The notes under the pieces were generated by a model. The model ran no database searches and was not told where the DNA came from. It was given only the letters and a program-made list of their open reading frames with translations. The position numbers and the translations under genes were made by a program. A stretch of DNA of 64,000 bases from DAOUKH01 sp034421515. GTDB lineage: Bacteria > Chloroflexota > Dehalococcoidia > SHYB01. Location: contig DAOUKH010000099.1 of assembly GCA_034421515.1 (NCBI GenBank), forward strand, positions 13,314-77,313, written 5' to 3'. Shown piece after piece: positions 51,433-59,578 of this stretch (positions within the stretch are counted from its first letter, which is position 1; the number at the start of each line of letters is the position of its first letter).

Positions 51433-53451
51433 CTACGACTCCTGAGCGGCCATTGCCTCTTGGAGCTTCTGCGCGAGGTGGGCCGGCAACTCCTCGTAGT
51501 GCGAGAACTCCATCGAGTAGAACCCCCGGCCCTGGGCGATGGAGCGCAGGTCTTGGGCGTAGCGCTGCATCTCCGCAAGCGGCGCTTCGGCGTCGATGGT
51601 GGTGGTGCCGTTGCCGGGATTCATGCCGAGCACCTTGGCCCGCTTGCCGTTGAGGTCGCCCATGATGTCGCCGGTGTAGCCGTCGGGGACGGTCACCGCG
51701 ACCTTCATCACCGGCTCGAGGATGACGGGGTTGGCCGCCTGCAGTCCCTTCTTGAGGGCCTGTGAAGCGGCGATCTGGAAGGCCATACCCGATGAATCGA
51801 CGGAGTGCGAGCTACCGTCGAAGAGGGTGATCTTGAGGTCGACAACGGGGCTGCCGGAGATGACGCCGGTGCGGGCCGCTTCCATGACCCCCTTCTCGAC
51901 GGCGGGGAAGTACTCCTTGGGCACCGCGCCGCCCACGACGCGGGTCTCGAATTCCAGGCCGCTCCCCTTGGGCAGCGGTTCGAGCTCGAGGTGGACGTGG
52001 CCGTACTGGCCGTGCCCGCCGCTCTGCTTTTTGTGCTTGTACTCGACGGCGGTCTTGGTCGTCACGGTCTCGCGGTACGGCACCCGCGGCGTGCCGACGA
52101 CGACCTCGACGCCGAACTTGCGCTGCAGGCGCTTGATCGCCACGTCGATGTGCGCGTCGCCGAGGCCGGAGAGCACGGTCTCCCCGGTGGCCTGTTCGCG
52201 GGTCATCTGGAGGCTGGGGTCCTCGTCCACGACGCGGGCGATGGCCGCGCCCATCTTGTCCATGTCGGCCTTGGTCTTCGGCGCAAGCGAGACGCTGTAG
52301 ACGGGGTTGGCGAACTCGATGGCGTCGAGGCGCAGGCCGTCCTTGACGCCGAGCGTGTCGCCGGTCGAGGTTTCCTGCAGCTTGGCGACCGCACCGATGT
52401 CGCCGGGCGAGAGCGCGGGCACGTTCTCCTGGCCCTTCCCCCTGGGCACGAAGACCTGGCCGATGCGCTCCGTCTGACCGGTGCGCACGTTCACCACTTG
52501 TGAATCGCTCTTCAGCGTATTGCGGCAGACCTTGAAGAACGAGAGCTTGCCCACGTAGGGATCGGCGGTCGTCTTGAAGACGAGCGCCGCGAGCGGGCCG
52601 TCGTCGCCGGGCGACACTTCGACGGCGCCGCCCGACTTGTCTTGGCCGTGCACCGGCTGCGCGTCGGCGGGGCTGGGGGCGTAGTCCTTCAACAGGTCGA
52701 GCAGCTCGGAGATGCCGGTCTCTTTCGTTGCCGCGGTCGCCACGACGGGGAAGATGGTCCCCGACGTGATGCCGAGTTTCAGGCCCTGCAGGATTTCGTC
52801 GGGAGTCAGTTCGCCCTCCTCCAGGTACTTCTCGGTGAGGGCGTCCTCCGCCTCGGCCGCGGCCTCCACGAGCTGCTCACGGAACTCGTCGAAGCGGTCG
52901 ACGGCTCCCTCCGCCTCGATGAGGCTCACCACGCCGCTGAATGAGCTCTCCGCTCCGTCGGGGAGGTTGAAGGGGACGCACCGGCGGTCGAGCCGCTCCT
53001 TGAGCTGGTCGAGCACCTCGTGGAAGTTGGCGTTCTCGCGGTCCATCTTGTTGATGATGACCATGCGGGGGAGGCCGCGGTCCTCGGCCTGGCGCCAGGT
53101 CGACTCCGCGCCGACTTCCACCCCGTCGACCGCGCTGACCACAAGCGCCGCGAAGTCCGCGGCTGCCAGCGCCGAGCCGACCTCGCCGGAGAAATCGGCG
53201 TAGCCTGGGGTGTCGATGAAGTTGATCTTGACCCCGTTCCACTCGACAGGGGCCAAGGCGAGCTGGATGCTGCTCTGCCGGTCGACCTCCTCCGGCTCGT
53301 AGTCGCACACCGTGTTGCCGTCGGCGATCGTGCCGAGACGGTTGATGGCGCCCGAGCCGTGGAGCATCGCCTCCGCGAGCGCGGTCTTCCCCGCGCCGCT
53401 GTGCGACAGGCTCACCACGTTCCGGATGGCATCGGTTGCGTAAGCGTCCAC
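51433..53451 (-). CDS. Elongation factor G-like GTPase (EF-G2 type)
   Basis: A 672-residue translational GTPase with the EF-G domain order. G1 is H-S-G-A-G-K-T at 17-23, G3 is D-T-P-G-Y-A-D-F near 78, and G4 is N-K-M-D near 133. The switch-1 region reads E-E-V-D-R-Q-S-S-I instead of the R-G-I-T-I of true EF-G, a hallmark of the EF-G-like paralogue family of unclear role. Translation starts at GTG 53451 with GCAGGAGT upstream; the open frame continues past this without similarity. It stands alone, divergent from the metallopeptidase gene. Confidence 0.88.
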   Translation of the reverse strand: MDAYATDAIRNVVSLSHSGAGKTALAEAMLHGSGAINRLGTIADGNTVCDYEPEEVDRQSSIQLALAPVEWNGVKINFIDTPGYADFSGEVGSALAAADFAALVVSAVDGVEVGAESTWRQAEDRGLPRMVIINKMDRENANFHEVLDQLKERLDRRCVPFNLPDGAESSFSGVVSLIEAEGAVDRFDEFREQLVEAAAEAEDALTEKYLEEGELTPDEILQGLKLGITSGTIFPVVATAATKETGISELLDLLKDYAPSPADAQPVHGQDKSGGAVEVSPGDDGPLAALVFKTTADPYVGKLSFFKVCRNTLKSDSQVVNVRTGQTERIGQVFVPRGKGQENVPALSPGDIGAVAKLQETSTGDTLGVKDGLRLDAIEFANPVYSVSLAPKTKADMDKMGAAIARVVDEDPSLQMTREQATGETVLSGLGDAHIDVAIKRLQRKFGVEVVVGTPRVPYRETVTTKTAVEYKHKKQSGGHGQYGHVHLELEPLPKGSGLEFETRVVGGAVPKEYFPAVEKGVMEAARTGVISGSPVVDLKITLFDGSSHSVDSSGMAFQIAASQALKKGLQAANPVILEPVMKVAVTVPDGYTGDIMGDLNGKRAKVLGMNPGNGTTTIDAEAPLAEMQRYAQDLRSIAQGRGFYSMEFSHYEELPAHLAQKLQEAMAAQES

Positions 53452-53535
53452 GGCAAAGACTCCTGCGGCAAGGGTGGCGGCGCAATTGTAGTCACGCCAC
53501 CGGACACAGGCAACCGAACGCCCCCCGGGCGGCGC

Positions 53536-53541
53536 TACAAT
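53536..53541 (+). promoter_or_regulatory. Candidate -10 box before the metallopeptidase gene
   Basis: TACAAT at 53536-53541 would place the transcription start near 53548, only about seven bases before ATG 53555. No SD is present, so the mRNA may be nearly leaderless. No good -35 box is seen. Confidence 0.35.
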
Positions 53542-53554
53542 GCGGCTTCCTACC

Positions 53555-54853
53555 ATGAAAGTTCGCATCCTCAGGTCCATTTGGGTTGCCTTGCTGGCGG
53601 TCGCCGTTCTCTCCATGGCGGGCGACACGTTCGGCGCCGGCGACGGCGTCACCCAGCTTGCCAAGTCGCACCTCTACAGCATTCCCCGCTGGGAGATCGG
53701 CAACTTCCTGAGCAAGTGGACCGCGGGACTGGGGCGGGCGCTCTCCGGCGGCGGCCCTTCAGAAGAGGAGAAGGCCGCCAATGTGCGGCGTTACTTCGAG
53801 ATCGGCATCGAAGTCGTCCGCCTGGCGGACCGCGTCGACCGGGCCGACTTCGGCCTCACCGAGGAACCAGAGCTCGAAGACCTGCGGGCGCGCCTCCACG
53901 CGCTGCGGGAGGAGCGGGAGGCGCTGGAGCCGGAAATCGAGGAGACCCTGGAAGCGGCAATCAGTGAGACCCTGAAAGTGGAGGGCGTGTCGAGCACGTT
54001 CGTCGGTTTCGAGCTGCTGTGGCCGCCGGTCGACTTCCACTTCGACGACCTGCCCAAGCTGCTCGTCCTCTCGCGCCGGGACCACATTGCCACCATCCGA
54101 AGCACCTTGCTGGAGCCCGGGATCACCACCGAAGAGCGCGAGGCGCTTGAGGACGCCATCGCCCGTCGCGACCTCTCCGCGCTAGTCGTCAGCATCGGCG
54201 GAGTGGCCACCTACCCCGCCCTCATCCGGGAGGGAACGCAGGTGCGGTGGGCGCTCCGCATCGCGTCCCACGAGTGGACGCACCACTATCTGGCCTTCCA
54301 TCCCTTAGGGCGGGCCTACTACGACAACGGCGACATGACCACGCTCAACGAGTCGGTCGCCGACGTGGTGGGCGACGAGATCGGCGATCTGGTGTGGCGT
54401 CGCTTCTTCGCCTCGCCAGAGGAAATCGCGGCGGCGGACGCCCAGGAAGCGGCGGAGGCCGAGGCGAAACGGGCCGCCGAGGCCCGTGAGAAGGAAGAGG
54501 AGAAGTCCGCCGCTGAGGCCGAGCCGCCCCGCTTCGACTTCAACACCTTCATGCGCGAGACGCGGGAGCAGACCGACTCGTTGCTCGCCGAGGGCCGCAT
54601 CGACGAGGCCGAGGCCTACATGGAGGCGCGCCGCGTCGAGCTAGCCACCCACGGCTACTTCTTTAGAAAGATCAACCAGGCCTACTTCGCCTTCCACGGC
54701 AGCTACGCCGTCCGCCCCGGCTCCGGCTCGGTGAGCCCGATCGGCGGCCAGGTCACGGCCCTCCGGGAGAGCGTCGCCTCCATCGGAGACTTCCTCCGCG
54801 CCGTCAACCGCTACGGTGACTACGAGTCCTTCCTCGCCGGCACCGGCCTCTAG
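53555..54853 (+). CDS. Putative secreted zinc metallopeptidase (HEWTH)
   Basis: A 432-residue protein with an N-terminal signal peptide or anchor (about 1-28). It has a zinc-protease motif H239-E-W-T-H243, followed by a possible third ligand glutamate in L-N-E266-S-V-A-D. Between about 290 and 320 there is a charged Ala/Glu/Lys-rich coiled segment. I do not recognise a named family. Alternative in-frame ATG 53540 overlaps the putative -10 box. It probably acts outside the membrane. The neighbours give no functional hint. Confidence 0.7.
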   Translation: MKVRILRSIWVALLAVAVLSMAGDTFGAGDGVTQLAKSHLYSIPRWEIGNFLSKWTAGLGRALSGGGPSEEEKAANVRRYFEIGIEVVRLADRVDRADFGLTEEPELEDLRARLHALREEREALEPEIEETLEAAISETLKVEGVSSTFVGFELLWPPVDFHFDDLPKLLVLSRRDHIATIRSTLLEPGITTEEREALEDAIARRDLSALVVSIGGVATYPALIREGTQVRWALRIASHEWTHHYLAFHPLGRAYYDNGDMTTLNESVADVVGDEIGDLVWRRFFASPEEIAAADAQEAAEAEAKRAAEAREKEEEKSAAEAEPPRFDFNTFMRETREQTDSLLAEGRIDEAEAYMEARRVELATHGYFFRKINQAYFAFHGSYAVRPGSGSVSPIGGQVTALRESVASIGDFLRAVNRYGDYESFLAGTGL

Positions 54854-54873
54854 AAGGGAGCGACAAGGGCCTG

Positions 54874-54903
54874 TTGCGCGGATCCGAGAGAGGCCCCTAA
54901 GGT
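54874..54903 (+). promoter_or_regulatory. Candidate promoter giving a leaderless tcmP mRNA
   Basis: TTGCGC at 54874-54879 and TAAGGT at 54898-54903, spacer 18. The expected transcription start coincides with ATG 54910 and no SD is present. Confidence 0.35.
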
Positions 54904-54909
54904 GGGCCA

Positions 54910-55692
54910 ATGCCTCGAGAAGTTGGCGCCTGGACGCGGGACAAGCTTAAGGTCGTCGAGGACTATCTGCCTCCTTACCTGACGGCAACGCAAAGGGCTA
55001 CGGAACGCGTCTACATCGACGCCTTCGCTGGCCCAGGCAAGAACATCCTTGAGCGGACCGGAGAGACTATCGATGGGTCGCCTTTGATAGCACTTTCGGC
55101 GAAGGGCCACGACGGTCGGGGCTTCGACCGCCTCTTCTTTATTGACAACGACCCCCAAGCCGTCCGCGAGCTTCAGGCCGAGGTAGCGGGCCGTGGGGAG
55201 ACCAACAGAGCCGAGGTGATTCAGGGAGACGTCAATGCCGTGCTCCCTCGCCTGAGTGGAAAGATCCACCCGAGGTCGCCCACGTTCGTTTTCCTGGACA
55301 CCGTAGGCATAGAACCCCGTTGGGAGACGATTCAATCGCTGGCGGACTGGCGGACTGAGTTACTCATCAACTTCCCGCTAGGCATGAGCATCAACAGGAA
55401 CGCCGATTCCCCAAAGGCCGCGGCCTACTTCGGAACGGAGGAATGGCGGAAGTATTGGGACGGAGGTCGACTGTCGCGCACGTCGGGACTCATCCGCTTC
55501 TACCTGAACCGTTTGGCTGAACTGGGTTGGGACCAGCAGCCGGAGGGCTCGCGGCTAGTCAAGGGCGAAGGCAACAAACACCTCTACTACCTGCTGTTCG
55601 CCAGCAAGGTCAAGCCAGGCCGGGAGATCATGACTTGGGCATTTGGCCGGCCCGATGCGGCGGGCCAGGGACGATTCTCTCTAGACCTTTGA
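54910..55692 (+). CDS. tcmP: Three-Cys-motif partner protein TcmP
   Basis: A 260-residue protein matching TcmP, a family defined by its pairing with three-Cys-motif genes. It has a Rossmann-type start Y-I-D-A-F-A-G-P-G at 35-43, reminiscent of SAM-dependent methyltransferases, then D-G-S-P-L-I-A-L and F-F-I-D-N-D near 76-81. The later family motif usually written F-L-D-P-x-G reads F-L-D-T-V-G (128-133). The biochemical role is unknown. Codon use is visibly less GC-rich than the neighbours, a hint of transfer. Its end overlaps the end of the convergent three-Cys-motif gene by 12 bases. Confidence 0.82.
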   Translation: MPREVGAWTRDKLKVVEDYLPPYLTATQRATERVYIDAFAGPGKNILERTGETIDGSPLIALSAKGHDGRGFDRLFFIDNDPQAVRELQAEVAGRGETNRAEVIQGDVNAVLPRLSGKIHPRSPTFVFLDTVGIEPRWETIQSLADWRTELLINFPLGMSINRNADSPKAAAYFGTEEWRKYWDGGRLSRTSGLIRFYLNRLAELGWDQQPEGSRLVKGEGNKHLYYLLFASKVKPGREIMTWAFGRPDAAGQGRFSLDL

Positions 55693-56421
55693 AAGAGCCG
55701 GCTCGCCGTCCCACACCACGCCATCGAGTTCGCGCCCCGCTCGCTTCTTCCCGACCCGCTTGCCGGCCTCGTTGAACGCGCCCCACTGCTTGAAGAAGAA
55801 GCCCACCTGGGCCGTCGCGCATTGGTCGCGCAGCGAGCGGAACCACTCCGGCTTGGGCCGCCGCGCTCCGGGACCGCTCTCGCCCCCCGCGATCACCCAA
55901 TGAATGTCGGACAGGTCCAGGTCTTCAAGGGGCCCGAGCAGCGGCTCGCAGGAGAGAAATCGCACCGCGGCGGGCACGTCGCGCAGCGCCTCTATGCGCC
56001 GAGTCCAGTACGCGTTCTCGATCGACACGCCGAACCAGACGTTGTCCGGCCACGGCAGCGTCGGTGCAAGGTGCCGTGCTCGTTCCGCCCGCTTCGTGAG
56101 CACCTGAAAGGTGTGCTGTTCGGCCTCTTCCATCACCGCGAACACCTGCCGGATGTACGGGTCCGGCACCTCGTCGTGGAACAGGTCGGACATCGAGTTC
56201 ACGAAGATGCGGCGCGGCCTCTTCCATTCAACGGGCTGCCGCAGGCGCTCCTCCCGCAGCTGCACCTCGAAGCCGCGCTCGTAGGGGTGGCCGGCCACAC
56301 CCTTGAACCGGTTCGCGAAGTGCATCGCATAGCAGTGCGCGCACCCCGGAGATATCTGGGTGCAGCCGGTGACCGGGTTCCAGGTGGCCTCAGTCCACTC
56401 GATCTTCGAGTTGTCGCTCAT
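55681..56421 (-). CDS. Three-Cys-motif protein (phage Gp37/Gp68-like, DUF5131)
   Basis: A 246-residue protein with W-N-P-V-T-G-C20-x6-C27-x2-C30, the three-cysteine motif that could hold an Fe-S cluster in a radical-SAM-like way. It also shows V-N-S-M-S-D-L-F-H near 75, L-T-K-R near 108, and W-V-I-A-G-G-E-S-G-P-G near 176, all typical of the Gp37/Gp68-like (DUF5131) family. It is found in phages and mobile islands, often beside tcmP as here. The reaction is not established. A -10-like CATAAT lies nine bases before ATG 56421, again with almost no leader. Confidence 0.88.
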   Translation of the reverse strand: MSDNSKIEWTEATWNPVTGCTQISPGCAHCYAMHFANRFKGVAGHPYERGFEVQLREERLRQPVEWKRPRRIFVNSMSDLFHDEVPDPYIRQVFAVMEEAEQHTFQVLTKRAERARHLAPTLPWPDNVWFGVSIENAYWTRRIEALRDVPAAVRFLSCEPLLGPLEDLDLSDIHWVIAGGESGPGARRPKPEWFRSLRDQCATAQVGFFFKQWGAFNEAGKRVGKKRAGRELDGVVWDGEPALSKV

Positions 56422-56498
56422 GGCGCGGCCATTATGAAGCTACTATCGAACGCTCGCACCAGAGGCACGTGTCGCACCGAGGCTGCGCCCACCGGCCT

Positions 56499-56906
56499 CT
56501 AGAACGAGTACTTCTTTGCCCGCGCCTGCTGTTCGGCGAGCAGGCCGCCGATCTCCTGGATGGCGTGGTAGGCGTAGGCGACGTAGTCCTCGGGCGGCAG
56601 TTGCACCGGCTTGACCGAGTCGTCGCGCTCCATGCCGAAGTCGAAGTCGTTCGGCGCCTGGATCTTCATCGAGAACTCGTACATCTCGCCGTCCTGGCAG
56701 ACGACGATGCAGCCCCGGTCGGCCTTGTTGGCGCCGCCCGGCTCGGCCTCGATGGCGCGCACCTCGATGCTCCCCAGGAAATAGGGGAACGGGTCGAGCC
56801 GACCCGCCATCTCGACGAGGACCTCATGGAGGCGGTCGGCGGTCTGCCGGACCGCTTCCTCGGCTTCCTTGAGACGGGCTTGGGGGTCGTAGCCGGCGCT
56901 GGACAT
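56499..56906 (-). CDS. Conserved-looking hypothetical protein
   Basis: A 135-residue acidic protein with an N-terminal helix (about 8-35) rich in Ala/Glu/Arg, then likely beta-strands (G-C-I-V-V-C, M-Y-E-F-S-M-K) and a C-terminal helix. No signal peptide. I do not recognise the family. GGAG precedes ATG 56906 by nine bases, and a perfect TATAAT lies 36 bases upstream, so it appears to be a real gene expressed on its own. Codon use matches the GC-rich neighbours. Confidence 0.65.
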   Translation of the reverse strand: MSSAGYDPQARLKEAEEAVRQTADRLHEVLVEMAGRLDPFPYFLGSIEVRAIEAEPGGANKADRGCIVVCQDGEMYEFSMKIQAPNDFDFGMERDDSVKPVQLPPEDYVAYAYHAIQEIGGLLAEQQARAKKYSF

Positions 56907-56941
56907 GGACGTCGTCTCCGTGGCGGGGGGCGCGCGCCGGA

Positions 56942-56947
56942 ATTATA
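56942..56947 (-). promoter_or_regulatory. Perfect -10 box TATAAT of the small unknown gene
   Basis: The minus strand reads TATAAT at 56947-56942, with ATG 56906 36 bases downstream. No close -35 match is seen. A plus-strand TATGAT (56972-56977) points the other way towards copZ, so this is a divergent control region. Confidence 0.4.
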
Positions 56948-56997
56948 CGCGAGCCGCGCGCCCGCCTGACGTATGATAGAGCCGAAGGCGCCGACCT

Positions 56998-57013
56998 CTC
57001 CCCTCCGGGGGAG
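56998..57013. repeat. GC-rich palindrome upstream of copZ
   Basis: CTCCCC and GGGGAG flank a loop of four bases (TCCG). The sequence resembles the palindromes at 50056 and 33750. It lies in the leader between the -10-like site at 56972 and the copZ start, so it would form a hairpin in the mRNA. Confidence 0.45.
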
Positions 57014-57053
57014 TCGGAAAGCGGCGCCGTTGAAAGACACCAAGGAACACCTC

Positions 57054-57263
57054 ATGGCCACTGAGCAACTGAAGATCGAAGGTATGACCTGCCAGAACTG
57101 CGTGCGGCACGTGAAGACGGCGCTGGAAGGCGTCGACGGCGTGGACACTGCCAGTGTCTCGCTGGAGGCGGGGCTAGCCGTCGTCGAGGCCGGAGCCGGC
57201 GCGGAGCGAACGGCGATGCGGGCGGCCGTCGAGGCCGCCGGCTACAGGGTCGCCGAAGGCTGA
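57054..57263 (+). CDS. copZ: Copper chaperone / heavy-metal-associated domain protein
   Basis: A 69-residue HMA-domain protein with the metal-binding motif G-M-T-C-Q-N-C near residues 9-15. It would carry Cu(I) to the ATPase encoded five bases downstream of its stop. ATG 57054 follows AAGGA at good spacing; a longer in-frame start upstream lies inside the palindrome and is unlikely. Length and motif fit CopZ. Confidence 0.9.
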   Translation: MATEQLKIEGMTCQNCVRHVKTALEGVDGVDTASVSLEAGLAVVEAGAGAERTAMRAAVEAAGYRVAEG

Positions 57264-57268
57264 CACCC

Positions 57269-59578
57269 ATGACCGCTCAGGGCGCGCCGCCCGCCCTCGA
57301 AACGCGGCGGCTGCGCGTGGAGGGCATGACCTGCGCCGCCTGCGTGAATCACGTGGAGCGGGCGCTGCGCGGGGCATCGGGCGTTGCCTCGGCGAGCGTG
57401 AACCTCGCCGCCGAGTCCGCCACCGTCGATGCCGCCCCCGACGTCACGTTCGACGACCTGCGCGCCGCGGTCGAGGCGGCGGGCTACGGCCTTTTCGAGC
57501 CGTCGGACGACGACGCCGGTACGCATGAAGCCACTGCCCGCTCCTTGCGGATGCAGCTCGCGCGGGCCGTTGCCGCCGGCGCGGCGGGCCTCTTCCTGCT
57601 CCTGACCGGCTTCGACGTGCTGCCCGGCATCGACGGCCTCGCCCGGCAGACACGCTTCTATCTCATGTTCGCCGTGGCCGCGCCCGCCCTCTTCCTCGCC
57701 GGCGGGCCCATCTACGCGGCGGCTTGGAACGCTGCCCGCCACCGCGCCGTCAACATGAACACCCTGATTGCCGTCGGCACCCTCGCGGCCTTCGGTGCGA
57801 GCACCGCCGCGACCTTCGCCCCCGGCTTCTTCGAGCGCGGCGCCCTCGAAGTCGAGGTCTACTACGACACCGCGGTGGTCATCATCGCCCTCGTCTTGCT
57901 GGGGCGTTATCTAGAAGCGCGGGCGCGCGGCGGGACCTCCGCGGCCCTGCGGCGCCTCCTCGGCCTCCGCCCCGAGACCGCGACGCTCGCCGGCGACGGC
58001 GGCGGGCGGGAGGTCCCGGTCAGCGAGGTGCGTCCCGGCGACCTCATCCTCGTGCGCCCCGGCGAGCGGATACCCGTCGACGGCGAGATCGTCGAGGGCT
58101 CGTCGAGCGTCGACGAGTCGATGCTCACCGGCGAGAGCATTCCCGTCGACAAGGAAGTCGGAGGCAAGGTCTACGCCGGCACGGTCAACGCTTGGGGGAG
58201 CTTCACCTTCCGCGCCGAGTCGGTGGGAGCGGAGACGGCCCTGGCCCGCATCGCGGCGCTGGTCGAGCAGGCCCAGGCTTCGAAGGCTCCCGTGCAGCGC
58301 CTCGTCGACGTCGTCGCGAGCTATTTCACCCCTGCGGTGATCATCATCGCCGCCGCCGCCTTCCTCGTCTGGCTGGCAGTCGGCCCCTCCCCGGCGCTGA
58401 CCTTCGCCCTCCTCACCTTCATCTCGGTCCTCATCATCGCCTGCCCCTGCGCGCTGGGACTCGCCACCCCCACCGCCGTCATCGTCGGCATGGGGGCGGC
58501 AGCGGAGCGCGGCGTCCTCTTCCGCGACGCCGAGGCGCTCGAGACGGCCCGCGCGACCGATACCGTCGTCTTCGACAAGACGGGGACGCTGACGCGCGGC
58601 GTGCCCGCCGTCACCGGCGTCGTGACCCACGGCATGGCGCAGGAGGAGCTGCTCCGGCTCGCCGCCGCCGTGGAGTCGCGCTCGGAGCACCCCCTCGCCC
58701 GCGCCGTCGTCGACCACGCCGCCGGGGAGGGCATAGCCATCGCCGCGGTCACCGATTTCGAGGCGCGGCCCGGCGCCGGCGCGCGGGCGTTCGTCGACGG
58801 CGTCGAAACCCTCGTCGGCAACCAACCGATGATGGAGCGCCATAGCGTGAATGTGAACGGGCTGGAGGAAGCGGCCCGCCGCTTCGCCACCGAGGGCAAG
58901 ACGCCCCTCTTCGTGGCGGTGGACGGCGAAGCGCGCGGCGTGATCGCCGTCGCCGACATCCCCCGCCCCGAGGCCGCCGCCGCCGTGCGCGCCCTCCAAC
59001 GGCGCGGCATCGAGGTCGTCCTCCTCAGCGGCGACCGCCGCGAGACTGTCGAAGCCGTCGCCGCCGAGGTGGCCATCGATACCGCAATCGCCGAGCTCTC
59101 TCCAGAGGGGAAGGCGGAGCGGGTCGCGGCGATGCGGGAGTCGGGGCACCGCGTCGCCATGGTCGGTGACGGCGTCAACGACGCCCCCGCGCTGGCCGCG
59201 GCCGACGTCGGCATCGCCATCGGCACCGGCACCGGCGCCGCGATGGAGGCCGCCCCCGTCACCCTCCTCCGACCCGACCTGCACGGCGTCGCCGAGACCA
59301 TCGACCTGAGCCGCGCGGCGATGCGCACCGTCCGCCAGAACCTGTTCTGGGCCTTCGGCTACAACGTCGCCCTCATCCCGATCGCGGCGGGAGTGCTCTA
59401 CCCGGCCTTCGAGGCCGCGGGCGGCGTGCCCGGCGCCCTCGAGTTCGCCTTCGGCGAGCGCGGCTTCCTCAATCCCGTGCTCGCCGCCGCGGCCATGGCC
59501 CTCAGCTCGGTCAGTGTGGTGACGAACTCCCTCCGCCTTCGCGGAGCAGGAAGAAAGCAGGGACTGCGGGCGGCCTAG
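57269..59578 (+). CDS. copA: Copper-translocating P-type ATPase
   Basis: A 769-residue P1B-ATPase. It has one N-terminal HMA domain with G-M-T-C-A-A-C at 19-25, eight membrane helices, the T-G-E-S actuator motif near 290, the ion-path motif C-P-C-A-L-G near 391, the phosphorylation site D-K-T-G-T-L-T near 435, the S-E-H-P-L-A motif near 471 and G-D-G-V-N-D-A-P near 632. The C-P-C site marks Cu(I)/Ag(I) export. It is co-transcribed with copZ. No copper regulator (CopY or CueR type) is adjacent. Its stop overlaps that of the convergent PAC2 gene in CTAG. Confidence 0.95.
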   Translation: MTAQGAPPALETRRLRVEGMTCAACVNHVERALRGASGVASASVNLAAESATVDAAPDVTFDDLRAAVEAAGYGLFEPSDDDAGTHEATARSLRMQLARAVAAGAAGLFLLLTGFDVLPGIDGLARQTRFYLMFAVAAPALFLAGGPIYAAAWNAARHRAVNMNTLIAVGTLAAFGASTAATFAPGFFERGALEVEVYYDTAVVIIALVLLGRYLEARARGGTSAALRRLLGLRPETATLAGDGGGREVPVSEVRPGDLILVRPGERIPVDGEIVEGSSSVDESMLTGESIPVDKEVGGKVYAGTVNAWGSFTFRAESVGAETALARIAALVEQAQASKAPVQRLVDVVASYFTPAVIIIAAAAFLVWLAVGPSPALTFALLTFISVLIIACPCALGLATPTAVIVGMGAAAERGVLFRDAEALETARATDTVVFDKTGTLTRGVPAVTGVVTHGMAQEELLRLAAAVESRSEHPLARAVVDHAAGEGIAIAAVTDFEARPGAGARAFVDGVETLVGNQPMMERHSVNVNGLEEAARRFATEGKTPLFVAVDGEARGVIAVADIPRPEAAAAVRALQRRGIEVVLLSGDRRETVEAVAAEVAIDTAIAELSPEGKAERVAAMRESGHRVAMVGDGVNDAPALAAADVGIAIGTGTGAAMEAAPVTLLRPDLHGVAETIDLSRAAMRTVRQNLFWAFGYNVALIPIAAGVLYPAFEAAGGVPGALEFAFGERGFLNPVLAAAAMALSSVSVVTNSLRLRGAGRKQGLRAA

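Noticed and set aside
53452..53664. N-terminal extension of the EF-G-like protein
   Set aside because: It would overlap the divergent metallopeptidase gene; GTG 53451 has a good ribosome site and puts the P-loop at the normal distance.
55681..56421. Prophage region because of the Gp37/Gp68-like gene
   Set aside because: No capsid, tail, terminase or integrase genes are nearby; the family also occurs outside phages.
57911..59284. Long minus-strand frame antisense to copA
   Set aside because: Shadow of copA; composition is artefactual and copA has all P-type ATPase motifs.
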